Assembly: GCA_005888315.1 (NCBI GenBank)
Contig: VAWH01000024.1
Span: forward strand, 1 to 64,000
DNA length: 64,000 nt
Direction of reading: 5' to 3'
Source of the DNA: Actinomycetota bacterium
GTDB lineage: Bacteria > Actinomycetota > Thermoleophilia > Gaiellales > Gaiellaceae
Shown: positions 1 to 7,921 of the stretch, piece after piece
Layout of the letters: each line of letters opens with the position of its first letter
How positions within the stretch are numbered: the first letter of the stretch is position 1
Program-made: the position numbers and the translations under genes
Notes under the pieces: model-generated
What the model was told of the DNA's origin: nothing
Databases searched by the model: none
Seen by the model: only the letters and a program-made list of their open reading frames with translations

Positions 1-457
1 TGCGTGCTGTGATGATCAACGTCTGTGCGATCTCGCGGTTGGTGAGGTCCTGGCTAGCGAGCTCGGCGATCCGGCGCTCGCTGGCCGTCAGGGAGTCGAG
101 CCCTGTGAGAACCACCCGGCGCGGGCGCGCACCTGTGGCGCGGAGCTCGGTCTCGGCGCGTTCGGCGAGGGGCTTGGCACCCGCGCGGTGAGCCACGTCG
201 AGTGCCTCGCGGAGCAGCTCTCGTGCTTCGGTGCGTCGATTGCGCCGCCGAAGCAGGGCGCCGAGGTCGGCAAGGGCACGCGCTCTCTCCAACTTGGCAT
301 CGCCATGCTCGAAGGCGTCGATCGCCTCACGGAGCAGGAGCTCCCCACGGTCACCGCCGGCCACGACGCCGGCGGCGCGCTTCGCCACGCCGAGCGCGCG
401 CCGGGTCAGACCACGGGCGAGGGCTTGCAGGAATTCGGCGGCGGCTGGGACATGCTC
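1..457 (-). pseudogene. C-terminal remnant of a LuxR-family ATPase regulator
   Basis: The minus strand reads TPR-like helices (RARALADLGALLRR, EARELLREALDVAHRAGAK) and then a LuxR/GerE helix-turn-helix core (LTASERRIAELA, NREIAQTL). This is the usual tail of large AAA/MalT-like LuxR regulators, which regulate transcription through the C-terminal HTH. The reading frame is closed upstream by an in-frame TGA at 458-460, and nothing resembling the ~700-residue ATPase part follows it. The left end runs off the window. I therefore call a 5'-truncated remnant. A sequencing error at the TGA or a short new gene starting at an internal GTG are alternatives. The family assignment is firm; the pseudogene status is inferred. 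Confidence 0.6.
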
Positions 458-460
458 TCA

Positions 461-669
461 CCCGCAGGCAGGCAGGTCGAGACCGATGGCTAGCCTCGAA
501 CATCTACAGGAGGCCCTCCGCATGCTGGTCGCAGAGCGGCAGGCGTTGCGCGAGCGGCATGCGGACCGCAAAGAGCTCGAATCGAATCGACTCGAGCTCG
601 TGGCCCGGCAACAGCAGTTCTCCTACGCGCTGATCGCTCGTTGCGTCGCGGGGATTGGAGGCCAGCCAT
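461..669. other. Intergenic, no gene seen
   Basis: This stretch lies between the regulator remnant and the collagen-like gene. I see no coding frame with family resemblance and no strong hairpin. A GGAGG ribosome-binding site at 657-661 serves the next gene. Confidence 0.4.
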
Positions 670-1242
670 GTGATCAGGATTGCCTACTACCTTAAGCGCC
701 ACCACCTTGCCCTCCTTGCAGTGTTCCTTGGGCTCGGGGGTGGGACAGCGTTCGCCGCCGGTAACGCGCTCCTGCCGAGGAACAGCGTGGGCACGAAGCA
801 AGTGATCAACGGATCGCTTCAGGCAAACGACCTGAGCACGACAACGCGGAATGCTCTCAAGGGCAACAGGGGCCCTAGAGGTCCGGCGGGCGTGCAGGGT
901 GCCCAGGGATCGACCGGCTCGGCCGGAGCGCAGGGTGTGCAGGGAGCGCCGGGCCAGTCGGCGACCAAGCTCTTTGCCGCGGTGGATGCCGGAGGCACGC
1001 TCACCAGGAGCAGCGGTGCGACGTCGGCCCAGCGAACCAGCGCCGGTGTTTACCGCATGACGTTCACCACTGACATCACGAACTGCGTCTACCTCGCCAC
1101 GGCAGGACAGGATGCCGGGTCGCTGTTCTTCGACTACCACCTCTATACGAGCCGCACGGCCACGAACACGGTCAACGTCGAGATCTTCGACGAGAAGAAC
1201 GTCCAAATTGATCTGCCTTTCTATCTCGCGGTCTTCTGCTGA
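670..1242 (+). CDS. Secreted/anchored collagen-like repeat protein
   Basis: A protein of about 190 residues. After a short basic start comes a hydrophobic stretch (LALLAVFLGLGGGTAFAA), read as a signal peptide or N-terminal anchor. It is followed by a polar linker and a short block of Gly-X-Y triplets (GPRGPAGVQGAQG and onward, about residues 66-100). A C-terminal domain of ~90 residues without a name follows, ending in Cys. Proteins of this build are common at the surface of soil actinobacteria; no enzymatic role is visible. I chose GTG 670 because GGAGG lies 8 nt upstream; TTG 655 in the same frame overlaps that site. A terminator at 1414-1435 lies downstream. Confidence 0.72.
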   Translation: MIRIAYYLKRHHLALLAVFLGLGGGTAFAAGNALLPRNSVGTKQVINGSLQANDLSTTTRNALKGNRGPRGPAGVQGAQGSTGSAGAQGVQGAPGQSATKLFAAVDAGGTLTRSSGATSAQRTSAGVYRMTFTTDITNCVYLATAGQDAGSLFFDYHLYTSRTATNTVNVEIFDEKNVQIDLPFYLAVFC

Positions 1243-1413
1243 TCGACCTGGGAAACGGTACCGATCCTTGTTCCGAATGATCTCGGCACGCTTTCGGTGT
1301 CTCCCCCACACTCTGCAGCCGGCTGCGCCGCACCCCATGCCCGCATTGCGATCATCATTTCGCCTAGAGGACAACGCACGAGGTAACGATTCGGGCCAGA
1401 TTAGAACCATTGG

Positions 1414-1435
1414 CCCGCAGATAATGCGGGTTTTT
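1414..1435 (+). terminator. Rho-independent terminator
   Basis: A 6-bp GC stem CCCGCA/TGCGGG (1414-1419 and 1425-1430) with a GATAA loop is followed directly by TTTTT. It can end the collagen-like transcript and also separates it from the convergent lipoprotein gene. Confidence 0.8.
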
Positions 1436-2566
1436 CTAGTAGCGGGGGCACGATCTGGACCCATTAGCGACCGCTCGGTAGCCGTTGAGTCGTTCGCCGA
1501 CTGGGCAACGTAGTGCGACCGGCGGGTCAGGGAAGGCGTTCCACATCGTCCAGGCCCAGCGCGTCACGTACTTCCGCTTCAGCGTGCGGGGGTCAACGAG
1601 GTAGACGCCTCCCCTCACGGTGTGCTCGCAGTCGCGGGCCCAGGTGATCTGCGCCACGACTCGGCCGTCGGCGGACCAGCCGAGGAAAGTCGAGTAGGGC
1701 AGGGAGCCAGTCGCCCCGTCGCCGCTGGCGGGGCGGTCGCCGCGCGAACCGTCGGTCGGCCCGACACGCAGGTAGCCGCCGGCGCAGATCTCCTCGCCCT
1801 GGTCCGCGACGAAGCGGCCGTTTGGGGAAAGCGCGCCGGTGACCCGCGGAAACGGCCCGTCCCGCGAGAACTGCGCGACCTTCGTTGCTCCCTGGCCGCG
1901 TGCCAGCCGCTCGAGCCACATGTTCGGATACGGATCGACCCCGCAGCAGAAGCGCACGGGCGGCCCCGTGGCGCAGAAGACGTACGCGGTGGCACCGCGA
2001 GCACCGACGCCCGTGCAGCGCGGCGGCAACCGCCACGACCTCCCGGTGCGCAAGTCGAGGAGCCGCCCGCGCGACTGGACCAGCGTACCCGCGACGACGG
2101 CCAGGAAGAAGTCGCGCCGGACGAGAACGTGGCCGCGGCGCACGACGGAGAGGCCCCGGAACTCGTGCGGGTCTCCGCCGCCGACCAACTCGGCGCCGCC
2201 GGGAAGGGGCACGCGCGGCTGCCAAATGGGGATCAGCGCGTGACGCGACGCGTCGAGGCGGTAGTAGCGGTCGTCCGGCGTGACGAGACGCGGCTGCTCT
2301 AACTGCCCCGCGGAGTCGAGGTCGTGCATTAACGCGTCGCGCCTCGTGTCGCCACCCCCGATCTCGAAGCGCGGCAGCCGCGCCACGACGCTGCCGTCGA
2401 GCCCGAGGAGCTCGACGCCGCTGCCGCGCGGCACGACGAGCCCCTGCTTCGGGAGCCCCGGAAGCGACACCGATCCCGGCGGAAGCGCGCTCGCAAGGCG
2501 GTCGCCGCCGCCCCCGTTGCAGCCGGCGGCCACCATGCAGATCACCACAGGGACGGCGAAGCGCAC
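1436..2566 (-). CDS. Lipoprotein with TolB/WD-like beta-propeller features
   Basis: 376 residues starting at a GTG. The first 16 residues form a lipoprotein signal ending in the lipobox VAAGC, so the mature protein should be lipid-anchored outside the membrane. The rest is rich in beta-strand-like repeats such as ALSPNGRFVADQG and LGWSADGRVVAQITW, typical of TolB/WD40-like propellers, and has several Cys pairs. No catalytic motif is visible. The C-terminal codons (about 1438-1461) happen to resemble the 3' end of a tRNA gene, which I judge coincidental. Convergent with the collagen-like gene. Confidence 0.72.
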   Translation of the reverse strand: MRFAVPVVICMVAAGCNGGGGDRLASALPPGSVSLPGLPKQGLVVPRGSGVELLGLDGSVVARLPRFEIGGGDTRRDALMHDLDSAGQLEQPRLVTPDDRYYRLDASRHALIPIWQPRVPLPGGAELVGGGDPHEFRGLSVVRRGHVLVRRDFFLAVVAGTLVQSRGRLLDLRTGRSWRLPPRCTGVGARGATAYVFCATGPPVRFCCGVDPYPNMWLERLARGQGATKVAQFSRDGPFPRVTGALSPNGRFVADQGEEICAGGYLRVGPTDGSRGDRPASGDGATGSLPYSTFLGWSADGRVVAQITWARDCEHTVRGGVYLVDPRTLKRKYVTRWAWTMWNAFPDPPVALRCPVGERLNGYRAVANGSRSCPRY

Positions 2567-3109
2567 GCGCCGATTCTTTACCCGCGCGGGCGGGGACGCT
2601 ACCGCGTTGACCTGCTCCTGCAGAGGCAGGCATCGCGCGCCTGAACATGCCGCTCGATGCCCACGGCCGCCATCGACGAAAGATCGACGCCGTGACTAGA
2701 CCGCTCCCCCATCACGAAGCTGCTCCCGCCGATGTACGGATTTGCAGCGAGATCGTGTTTTGTGCACCCTACGGGCGACCTACGACAAGAGCAGCGAACG
2801 CTACAGCGCGCAGCGACGCTCAGTCCCGCGCTGATCCCGGCCTCACAAAGATCCCGACCGCCCAAGGAGGCGGTCAGGGAAATCCTTCATGCGGCGAGAG
2901 CTGGCAAGGTGCGCCGGCGTATCACAATCTCGACATGGGCCGACCACGACCCCAAACATGGCCGCCGACGCTCTGACGCGCCGGCAACGAAGTCCGGGCG
3001 CTGGCGCTCAGGAAGAAGGCCAGCCGCGCGTATCTCGCGCGCCGCCAGCGCAACGGCGCGTGTCCGTCGACTGCGCCGCGAGCCTGTCCTCCAAGGGAAC
3101 ACTGACGGC
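2567..3109. other. 543-bp intergenic region with one strong hairpin
   Basis: This region lies between the divergent lipoprotein gene and the FAD oxidoreductase. The frame of the oxidoreductase stays open upstream to 2732, but the translated stretch is Arg-rich and lacks family resemblance, so I treat it as non-coding. The main structure is an inverted repeat at 2852-2880: TCCCGACCGCC, a 6-nt loop, then GGCGGTC-A-GGGA with one bulged base. It has no T tract, so it is not a plain terminator. Confidence 0.45.
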
Positions 3110-4753
3110 ATGGCGCTGAGCCCCTCGCGGTATGACGCCATCGTGATCGGCGCCGGGCACAACGGGCTGGTGACCGCGTGCTACCTCGCGCGCGCTGGGC
3201 TTCGCGTGCTCGTCCTCGAGCGGCGGTACGTCGTGGGCGGCGCCTGCGTCACCGAGGAGACGTTCCCCGGGTTCAAGGTCTCCACCGCCGCCTACGTCAA
3301 CAGCCTCTTCCACACGGAGATCATCCGCGACCTGAAGCTGAACGCCTACGGCTACGAGGTCCTCGCGCGCGACCCCTCCTCGTTCACGCCATTCCCCGAC
3401 GGGCGTTCGCTGATGATGGGACCGGACGCCGACCTGACCCGCAAGGAGATCAGCAAGTTCAGCGCGCGCGACGCCGAGCGTTATCCGGAGTACGAGACGA
3501 TGCTCGAGCGCGTCGCGGCGCTCGTCGAGCCCACCCTCACGATGCCGCCGCCCGATGTTGTGAGACCACGCCTTGCTGACCTCCGAGCCCTCGTCTCGCT
3601 GGGGCTCGCATTTCGGCGGCTGCGCGACGGCGCCGGCGAGGCGGTGGAGATCCTCACAGGCGCGGCGCGACCGATCCTCGATCGCTGGTTCGAGTCCGAG
3701 GAGCTGAAGGGAACCCTGGCGACCGACGCGATCATCGGCGCGATGGCCAGTCCGTCGATGCCCGGCACCGCCTACGTGCTCTTTCACCACGTCATGGGCG
3801 ACGCCGGCGGCAAGCGAGGCGTGTGGGGCTACGTGCGCGGCGGCATGGGCGGCGTCACGCAGGCTCTCGCAGCGGCCGCCCGCGACCTCGGTGCCGACAT
3901 CCGCTGCGAAGCCGAAGTGGCGCGCATCCTGGTGCGGGACGGCCGAGCCGTCGGGGTGGCGCTCGACAGCGGCGATGAGCTCTACGCCCCCATCGTGGCC
4001 AGCAACGCCGATGCCCGCGTGACCTTCCTGCGCCTGCTCGACCGGAGCGTGCTGCCGGAGGCGTTCGTGGCCGACGTCGAGCGCATCAGCTACGCCAGCG
4101 CCTCGCTGAAGATCAATGTGGCCCTGGCCGAGCTGCCGAGCTTCCGCGCGCTGCCGGGCGCAGAGCCCGGGCCCCAGCATCGCGGCACCATCCACATCTG
4201 TCCGGACCCGGACTACATCGAGCGCGCGTTCGACGACGCCAAGTACGGCCGCCCCTCCACCGAGCCCGTGCTGGAGTGCACGATTCCCTCGGCGGTGGAC
4301 CGGACGGTCGCGCCGCCCGACAAGCACCTCATGTCGATGTTCGTGCAGTACGCGCCGTACGAGCTTCGGAACGGCTCGTGGGACGACCAGCGCGACGCCT
4401 TCGCCGACCGCTGCTTCGACCTGCTGGACGAGTACGCGCCCAACTTCAAGAACGCGGTCCTGGACCGGCAGGTACTGACGCCACTCGATCTCGAGCGTGT
4501 CTTCAACCTCACCGGCGGCAACATCTTCCAGGGCGCGATGACGCCGGGCCAGCTGTTCGCCTTCCGCCCGGTCCCCGGCTACGCGCGCTACCGGACGCCG
4601 CTGCGCGGCTTGTACCTGTGCGGCGCGGCCGCCCACCCGGGCGGCGGCGTGATGGGCACGCCCGGCCTCAACGCCGCGCGGGAGATCCTTGGTCGGCGTC
4701 GTCTGCGAGCACGCCGCGGCAGGAAAACCGCCCGCTCCACAGATGCGCTGTGA
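3110..4753 (+). CDS. FAD-dependent phytoene-desaturase-like oxidoreductase
   Basis: 547 residues. The N-terminus carries the FAD-binding Rossmann motif (IGAGHNGLVTACYLARAG), and the C-terminus the matching flavin motif (LYLCGAAAHPGGGVMGTPG). This is the layout of the NAD(P)/FAD amine-oxidase/phytoene-desaturase superfamily, closest in style to the PYROXD2-like branch. The substrate cannot be told from sequence and no carotenoid genes are nearby. Start ATG 3110 is chosen because AAGGGA lies about 11 nt upstream and the flavin fold starts right after it. The 3' end overlaps the convergent exonuclease gene by 86 bp. A distant paralogue lies at 58404-59837. Confidence 0.85.
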   Translation: MALSPSRYDAIVIGAGHNGLVTACYLARAGLRVLVLERRYVVGGACVTEETFPGFKVSTAAYVNSLFHTEIIRDLKLNAYGYEVLARDPSSFTPFPDGRSLMMGPDADLTRKEISKFSARDAERYPEYETMLERVAALVEPTLTMPPPDVVRPRLADLRALVSLGLAFRRLRDGAGEAVEILTGAARPILDRWFESEELKGTLATDAIIGAMASPSMPGTAYVLFHHVMGDAGGKRGVWGYVRGGMGGVTQALAAAARDLGADIRCEAEVARILVRDGRAVGVALDSGDELYAPIVASNADARVTFLRLLDRSVLPEAFVADVERISYASASLKINVALAELPSFRALPGAEPGPQHRGTIHICPDPDYIERAFDDAKYGRPSTEPVLECTIPSAVDRTVAPPDKHLMSMFVQYAPYELRNGSWDDQRDAFADRCFDLLDEYAPNFKNAVLDRQVLTPLDLERVFNLTGGNIFQGAMTPGQLFAFRPVPGYARYRTPLRGLYLCGAAAHPGGGVMGTPGLNAAREILGRRRLRARRGRKTARSTDAL

Positions 4754-6437
4754 TTTGCTCAGCGTCTAGTGGTAGCAGGGCCAGCTCGGTCGGCGGGCGG
4801 CGGACGAAGCCGTCGAGGAGCAGAAGGTCTTCGGCCTGTTGAGGAGTCAGCGCTTCCTCTCCGGCCCGCTCGCGGGAGGCCCGGCACAGCGCCAGCGCCG
4901 CCTCGATCTCGACTCTCGCGCCCGCTCCGGGCGGCAGCGCGCGAACGGCGCAGACTCCGCCGCCGCAGACGAAGAAGGCCTTCTGCCAGTCCGGCTCGAT
5001 TGCCGGAGCGATCAGGCAAAGCTCTAGGCTCCGCAGCCGCTCCAGGCGGCGCAGCCGCTCGACGAGCTGCTCGAGCGCCTCAATCCGGTCGCGCAGGCGC
5101 GCCGCCTCCTCGTATCGAAGGTTTTCGGCCAGGTGCGAGAGCCGCTCCCGCAGGCGCGGCAGCGGCCCACCGTCCATGAGCGCGTCGAGCTCCTCGTCCG
5201 TGCTCCCGGCCAGCGCCCGAGCGGCGAGCGAAGCCTTCCGCCGGCTCGTGACCGGGCCGAGCTCGGTCGCGGCCCCGGTGACGACGAAGTCGTCACCCCG
5301 CCGCCGCAGGTAGACGCCGTGCTGCGTGCGGCGGCTGCGCGAGTTGGCCGGCGGCTGGAGCTCCCGGATCAGCCGCAGCTCCTCGAGCGCGGCCTCGAGC
5401 TCGGAGCCGAGGACCCGCCACTCGATCCGGTCGAGTGCCAGCAGCGCCGCCTCGACCGACGGCCGCTGGCGATCGCTGCGGAAGTAGGAGCGCAGCCGGG
5501 CGCGCAGGTCGCGCGCGCGCCCGACGTAGAGAACCTGCCCGTGTCGGTCGCGGAAGAGGTAGACGCCCGGCCGCGTCGGCGCCCCGCGGGCGAGCGACCG
5601 TTTGCCGTAGACGCGGCGCTGTCGCGGAGCGGCCAGCGCGCGCAGCTCGGAGACGCGTCTCGCTCCCAGTTCCTGTGCGAGGCCGATCAAGTGAACCAGC
5701 ACCTCGGCGGTCGCCTCGGCATCCGGCAGCGCGCGATGACAGGGCCGGGTGGAGACGCCGAAGAAGTTCGCCAGCGAGGCGAGGCCAACGCGGCGAACAC
5801 GGCCCTCGAGCAGGCGACGGGCCAGCGCTGCGGTGCAGAGCGGCGGTTCGGACAGGCGGCGTCCGTGGACGAGGAGCAGTTGCCGCTCGAGGAAGCTCTG
5901 GTCGAAGCGCGCGTTGTGCGCGACGAGCAGGTCGTCGCCGGCGAAGTGGAGGAAGCGGCGCAGGACGGCCGTGACCGAGGGCGCGTTCCGCAGCTCCTGC
6001 TCGCGCAGGCCGGTGAGGCGGGCGATCGGCTCGGGCAGTGGCGTCCTTGGGTTGACGAGCGACTGGAACGAGTCGACCAGCTCCAACGCCCGCACGCGCA
6101 CCGCCCCCAGCTCGCAGATCAGGCTGCGCGCGGCCGAGAGCCCGGTGGTCTCGAGGTCGAAGACGACGAACTCGGCGTCCTCCAACAGCGGGTCCGGCCG
6201 GCTCTCGGTGAGCGAGACGGTGGCGCCGTTGCACACGAGCCGGCTGTCGCCGGCGGTGGCCTCGAGGAGCAGCGAACAGGCGAGACCGGTCGAGATCGAG
6301 GACGTCGCGAACAGGCACCGCGCGGCCTCGACGGTCGACAGCGGGCCACGCTCCTCGAGCGTGTCCACCAGCCGGTCGAGCGCGTCGAGCGCAAGCTGCA
6401 CCTCACAGATGAAAGCGAACATATGTTCGCTGCGCAA
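4668..6437 (-). CDS. DEDDh exonuclease fused to UvrC-like GIY-YIG nuclease
   Basis: About 589 residues. A helical N-terminal segment of ~85 residues is followed by a DnaQ-type 3'-5' exonuclease: DLETTG at 94-99, NARFD at 175-179 and the His/Asp pair in HRALPDA at 234-240. Next is a GIY-YIG endonuclease (GVYLF at 291-295, YVGRA at 304-308) and then a UVR motif (YEEAARLRDRIEALEQ). The same order is known in mycobacterial Rv2191-type proteins, whose role is presumed DNA repair. It lies 8 bp behind the Pol IV stop codon, so the two form an operon. A perfect LexA box overlaps its 5' end. The start is uncertain: TTG 6437, ATG 6422 and GTG 6401 are all possible. Confidence 0.87.
   Translation of the reverse strand: MRSEHMFAFICEVQLALDALDRLVDTLEERGPLSTVEAARCLFATSSISTGLACSLLLEATAGDSRLVCNGATVSLTESRPDPLLEDAEFVVFDLETTGLSAARSLICELGAVRVRALELVDSFQSLVNPRTPLPEPIARLTGLREQELRNAPSVTAVLRRFLHFAGDDLLVAHNARFDQSFLERQLLLVHGRRLSEPPLCTAALARRLLEGRVRRVGLASLANFFGVSTRPCHRALPDAEATAEVLVHLIGLAQELGARRVSELRALAAPRQRRVYGKRSLARGAPTRPGVYLFRDRHGQVLYVGRARDLRARLRSYFRSDRQRPSVEAALLALDRIEWRVLGSELEAALEELRLIRELQPPANSRSRRTQHGVYLRRRGDDFVVTGAATELGPVTSRRKASLAARALAGSTDEELDALMDGGPLPRLRERLSHLAENLRYEEAARLRDRIEALEQLVERLRRLERLRSLELCLIAPAIEPDWQKAFFVCGGGVCAVRALPPGAGARVEIEAALALCRASRERAGEEALTPQQAEDLLLLDGFVRRPPTELALLPLDAEQITAHLWSGRFSCRGVLADDADQGSPARR
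6415..6430. promoter_or_regulatory. LexA (SOS) box, perfect palindrome
   Basis: GCGAACATATGTTCGC is a perfect 16-nt palindrome matching the Gram-positive/actinobacterial LexA site GAAC-N4-GTTC. It overlaps the start region of the exonuclease/GIY-YIG gene and lies just after the Pol IV stop, suggesting an internal SOS promoter. Confidence 0.8.
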
Positions 6438-6445
6438 GCTCCCGC

Positions 6446-7636
6446 CTAATCGGGCAGCACCGGCATCGCGATCCCCGAGCTGCGCCGGAGCAGCACGGCT
6501 CGGGTGACCGCGCCCGAGCCGAATCGCAGCCAGACCTCATCGAGCGCAGCGTCGAGCGCGTCGGTGCTGTGCCGCTCGAGCGGCAGCGTGAGCTGGACTG
6601 CGCGGCCGTCCTCGAGGTTCCCGACCGCGATCCCGACGAGCGTGATCCCACGCCGCTCGATCAGCGGCGCCGCGACCGCAAGGAGCTCGCGCACGACGTC
6701 GAGGATCACCTGCGTGTTCGCTGTGGCGCGGTGCAGCGTGTGGGAGCGGGTCGCGCGCGAGAAGTCGTCGAAGCGCAGGCGCAGTACCACCGTCCTGCCG
6801 ACTCGCCCCGCGGCACGCATCCGCCGGGTGACCCGGTCGACAAGGCCGACAAGGGCCGTGTCGACGTCCTCGAGCGTCTTGGGCGAACGGCCGAGAGCCC
6901 GCTGCGCGCCGATCGAGCGTCGGCGCCGCCGCGCCTGCACGGGGCGAGGGTCGCGGTTGTGCGCGAGCGCGTGGAGTTGTCGACCCGAAGCGCGGCCGAG
7001 CAGCGAGACGAGCGTCGGCTCGGCGAGCGCCGCGACCTCGCCAACGGTCCTGATCCCGAGCCGGTGGAGCTTCCCCGCCGTCACCCGGCCCACGCCCCAG
7101 AGCCGCTCGACCGGGAGCGGGTGCAGGAACGCGAGCTCGCGGCCCGGCGGCACGATGAGGAGGCCGTCGGGCTTGGCGACCCGGCTCGCCACCTTGGCAA
7201 GGAACTTCGTCCGGGCGACGCCGACCGTGATCGGGAGCCCGACGCGCTCGCGCACCTCGGCGCGCAGACGGGCGGCGACCTCGGCCGGCGAGCCCGAGAG
7301 CCGCCTGACCCCGCGCACGTCGAGGAACGCCTCGTCGATCGACAGCCCCTCGACGAGCGGCGAGGTGTCCTCGAAGACCTCGAAGACCGCCTTGCTCGCC
7401 TCGACGTACGCCGACATGCGGGGCTCGACGACGACCGCGTTCGGGCAGAGCCGGCGGGCGCGGGCGACGCCCATCGCGGTGCGCACGCCGCGCGCCTTCG
7501 CCTCGTAGCTGGCCGCGAGCACCACCCAGTTACCGACGATCACCGGCCGTCGACGCAAACTCGGATCGTCTCGCTGCTCAACGGCAGCGAAGAATGCGTC
7601 GACGTCGGCGTGCGCGATGGTCGGGTCTCGTGCCAC
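6446..7636 (-). CDS. dinB: DNA polymerase IV (Y-family, translesion)
   Basis: 396 residues, normal for DinB. Catalytic carboxylates are visible in DVDAFF (Asp11) and SIDEAFLDV (Asp101/Glu102). These bind the two metal ions of Y-family polymerases, which copy damaged templates with low fidelity in the cytoplasm. The helix-hairpin-helix thumb (ERLWGVGRVTAGKLHRLGI) and the little-finger region follow. The C-terminus ends in VLPD; no obvious clamp-binding QLxLF motif is at the very end, but QLTLPL lies about 50 residues before it. Start GTG 7636 overlaps a LexA box. First gene of an SOS operon with the exonuclease/GIY-YIG gene. Confidence 0.9.
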   Translation of the reverse strand: MARDPTIAHADVDAFFAAVEQRDDPSLRRRPVIVGNWVVLAASYEAKARGVRTAMGVARARRLCPNAVVVEPRMSAYVEASKAVFEVFEDTSPLVEGLSIDEAFLDVRGVRRLSGSPAEVAARLRAEVRERVGLPITVGVARTKFLAKVASRVAKPDGLLIVPPGRELAFLHPLPVERLWGVGRVTAGKLHRLGIRTVGEVAALAEPTLVSLLGRASGRQLHALAHNRDPRPVQARRRRRSIGAQRALGRSPKTLEDVDTALVGLVDRVTRRMRAAGRVGRTVVLRLRFDDFSRATRSHTLHRATANTQVILDVVRELLAVAAPLIERRGITLVGIAVGNLEDGRAVQLTLPLERHSTDALDAALDEVWLRFGSGAVTRAVLLRRSSGIAMPVLPD

Positions 7637-7650
7637 GAACGTATGTTCTC
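7635..7650. promoter_or_regulatory. LexA (SOS) box at dinB start
   Basis: The core CGAAC-GTAT-GTTCT at 7636-7649 matches the LexA consensus GAAC-N4-GTTC with one mismatch in the outer base pair. It overlaps the GTG start of dinB, so LexA bound here would block initiation or early elongation. Confidence 0.75.
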
Positions 7651-7697
7651 ATTCTCCCCATAGGTTCTCTTGGAGTCACCTGTGGGGATGGCAAGAG

Positions 7698-7726
7698 GCG
7701 AAAGGCGCCGTTTCCGGCGCCTTCGC
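7698..7726 (-). terminator. Hairpin terminator after tRNA-fMet
   Basis: A 9-bp stem AAGGCGCCG/CGGCGCCTT with a TTTC loop (7702-7723), extended by GCGA/TCGC, stands a few bases downstream of the tRNA-fMet 3' end on the minus strand. Only short T runs follow, so termination is inferred from position. Confidence 0.55.
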
Positions 7727-7728
7727 AG

Positions 7729-7802
7729 TAGCGGGGGCAGGATTTGAACCTGCGACCTCCGGGTTATGAGCCCGGCGAGCTACCTGACTGCTCCACCCCG
7801 CG
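7729..7802 (-). tRNA. Initiator tRNA-fMet (CAT)
   Basis: A 74-nt cloverleaf. The acceptor strands CGCGGGG and CCCCGCT leave the first pair open (C1/U72), the hallmark of bacterial initiator tRNA in its actinobacterial form. The anticodon stem has the initiator three G-C pairs around CTCATAA (anticodon CAT). The T arm is GCAGG-TTCAAAT-CCTGC. The terminal CCA is not encoded (CTGC follows). Confidence 0.95.
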
Positions 7803-7921
7803 TCGCAGCGCGCAGTATAGCGCGGGGTTTCCAGCGTCGAAACGCGCACAAATCTGAAAGCGCACGCGCCGGCCACCTCCTACGTTGAAGCCGGATCGGT
7901 CATCTCAGCGGGAGGTCGCGC

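Noticed and set aside
1438-1461. Sequence resembling the 3' end of the tRNA-fMet gene at 7729-7802 (13 identical bases, then 3 mismatches in 24), suggestive of an attachment site
   Set aside because: It is coding sequence for the C-terminal residues of the lipoprotein gene, no integrase or mobile genes lie between, and the match stops at the T loop.
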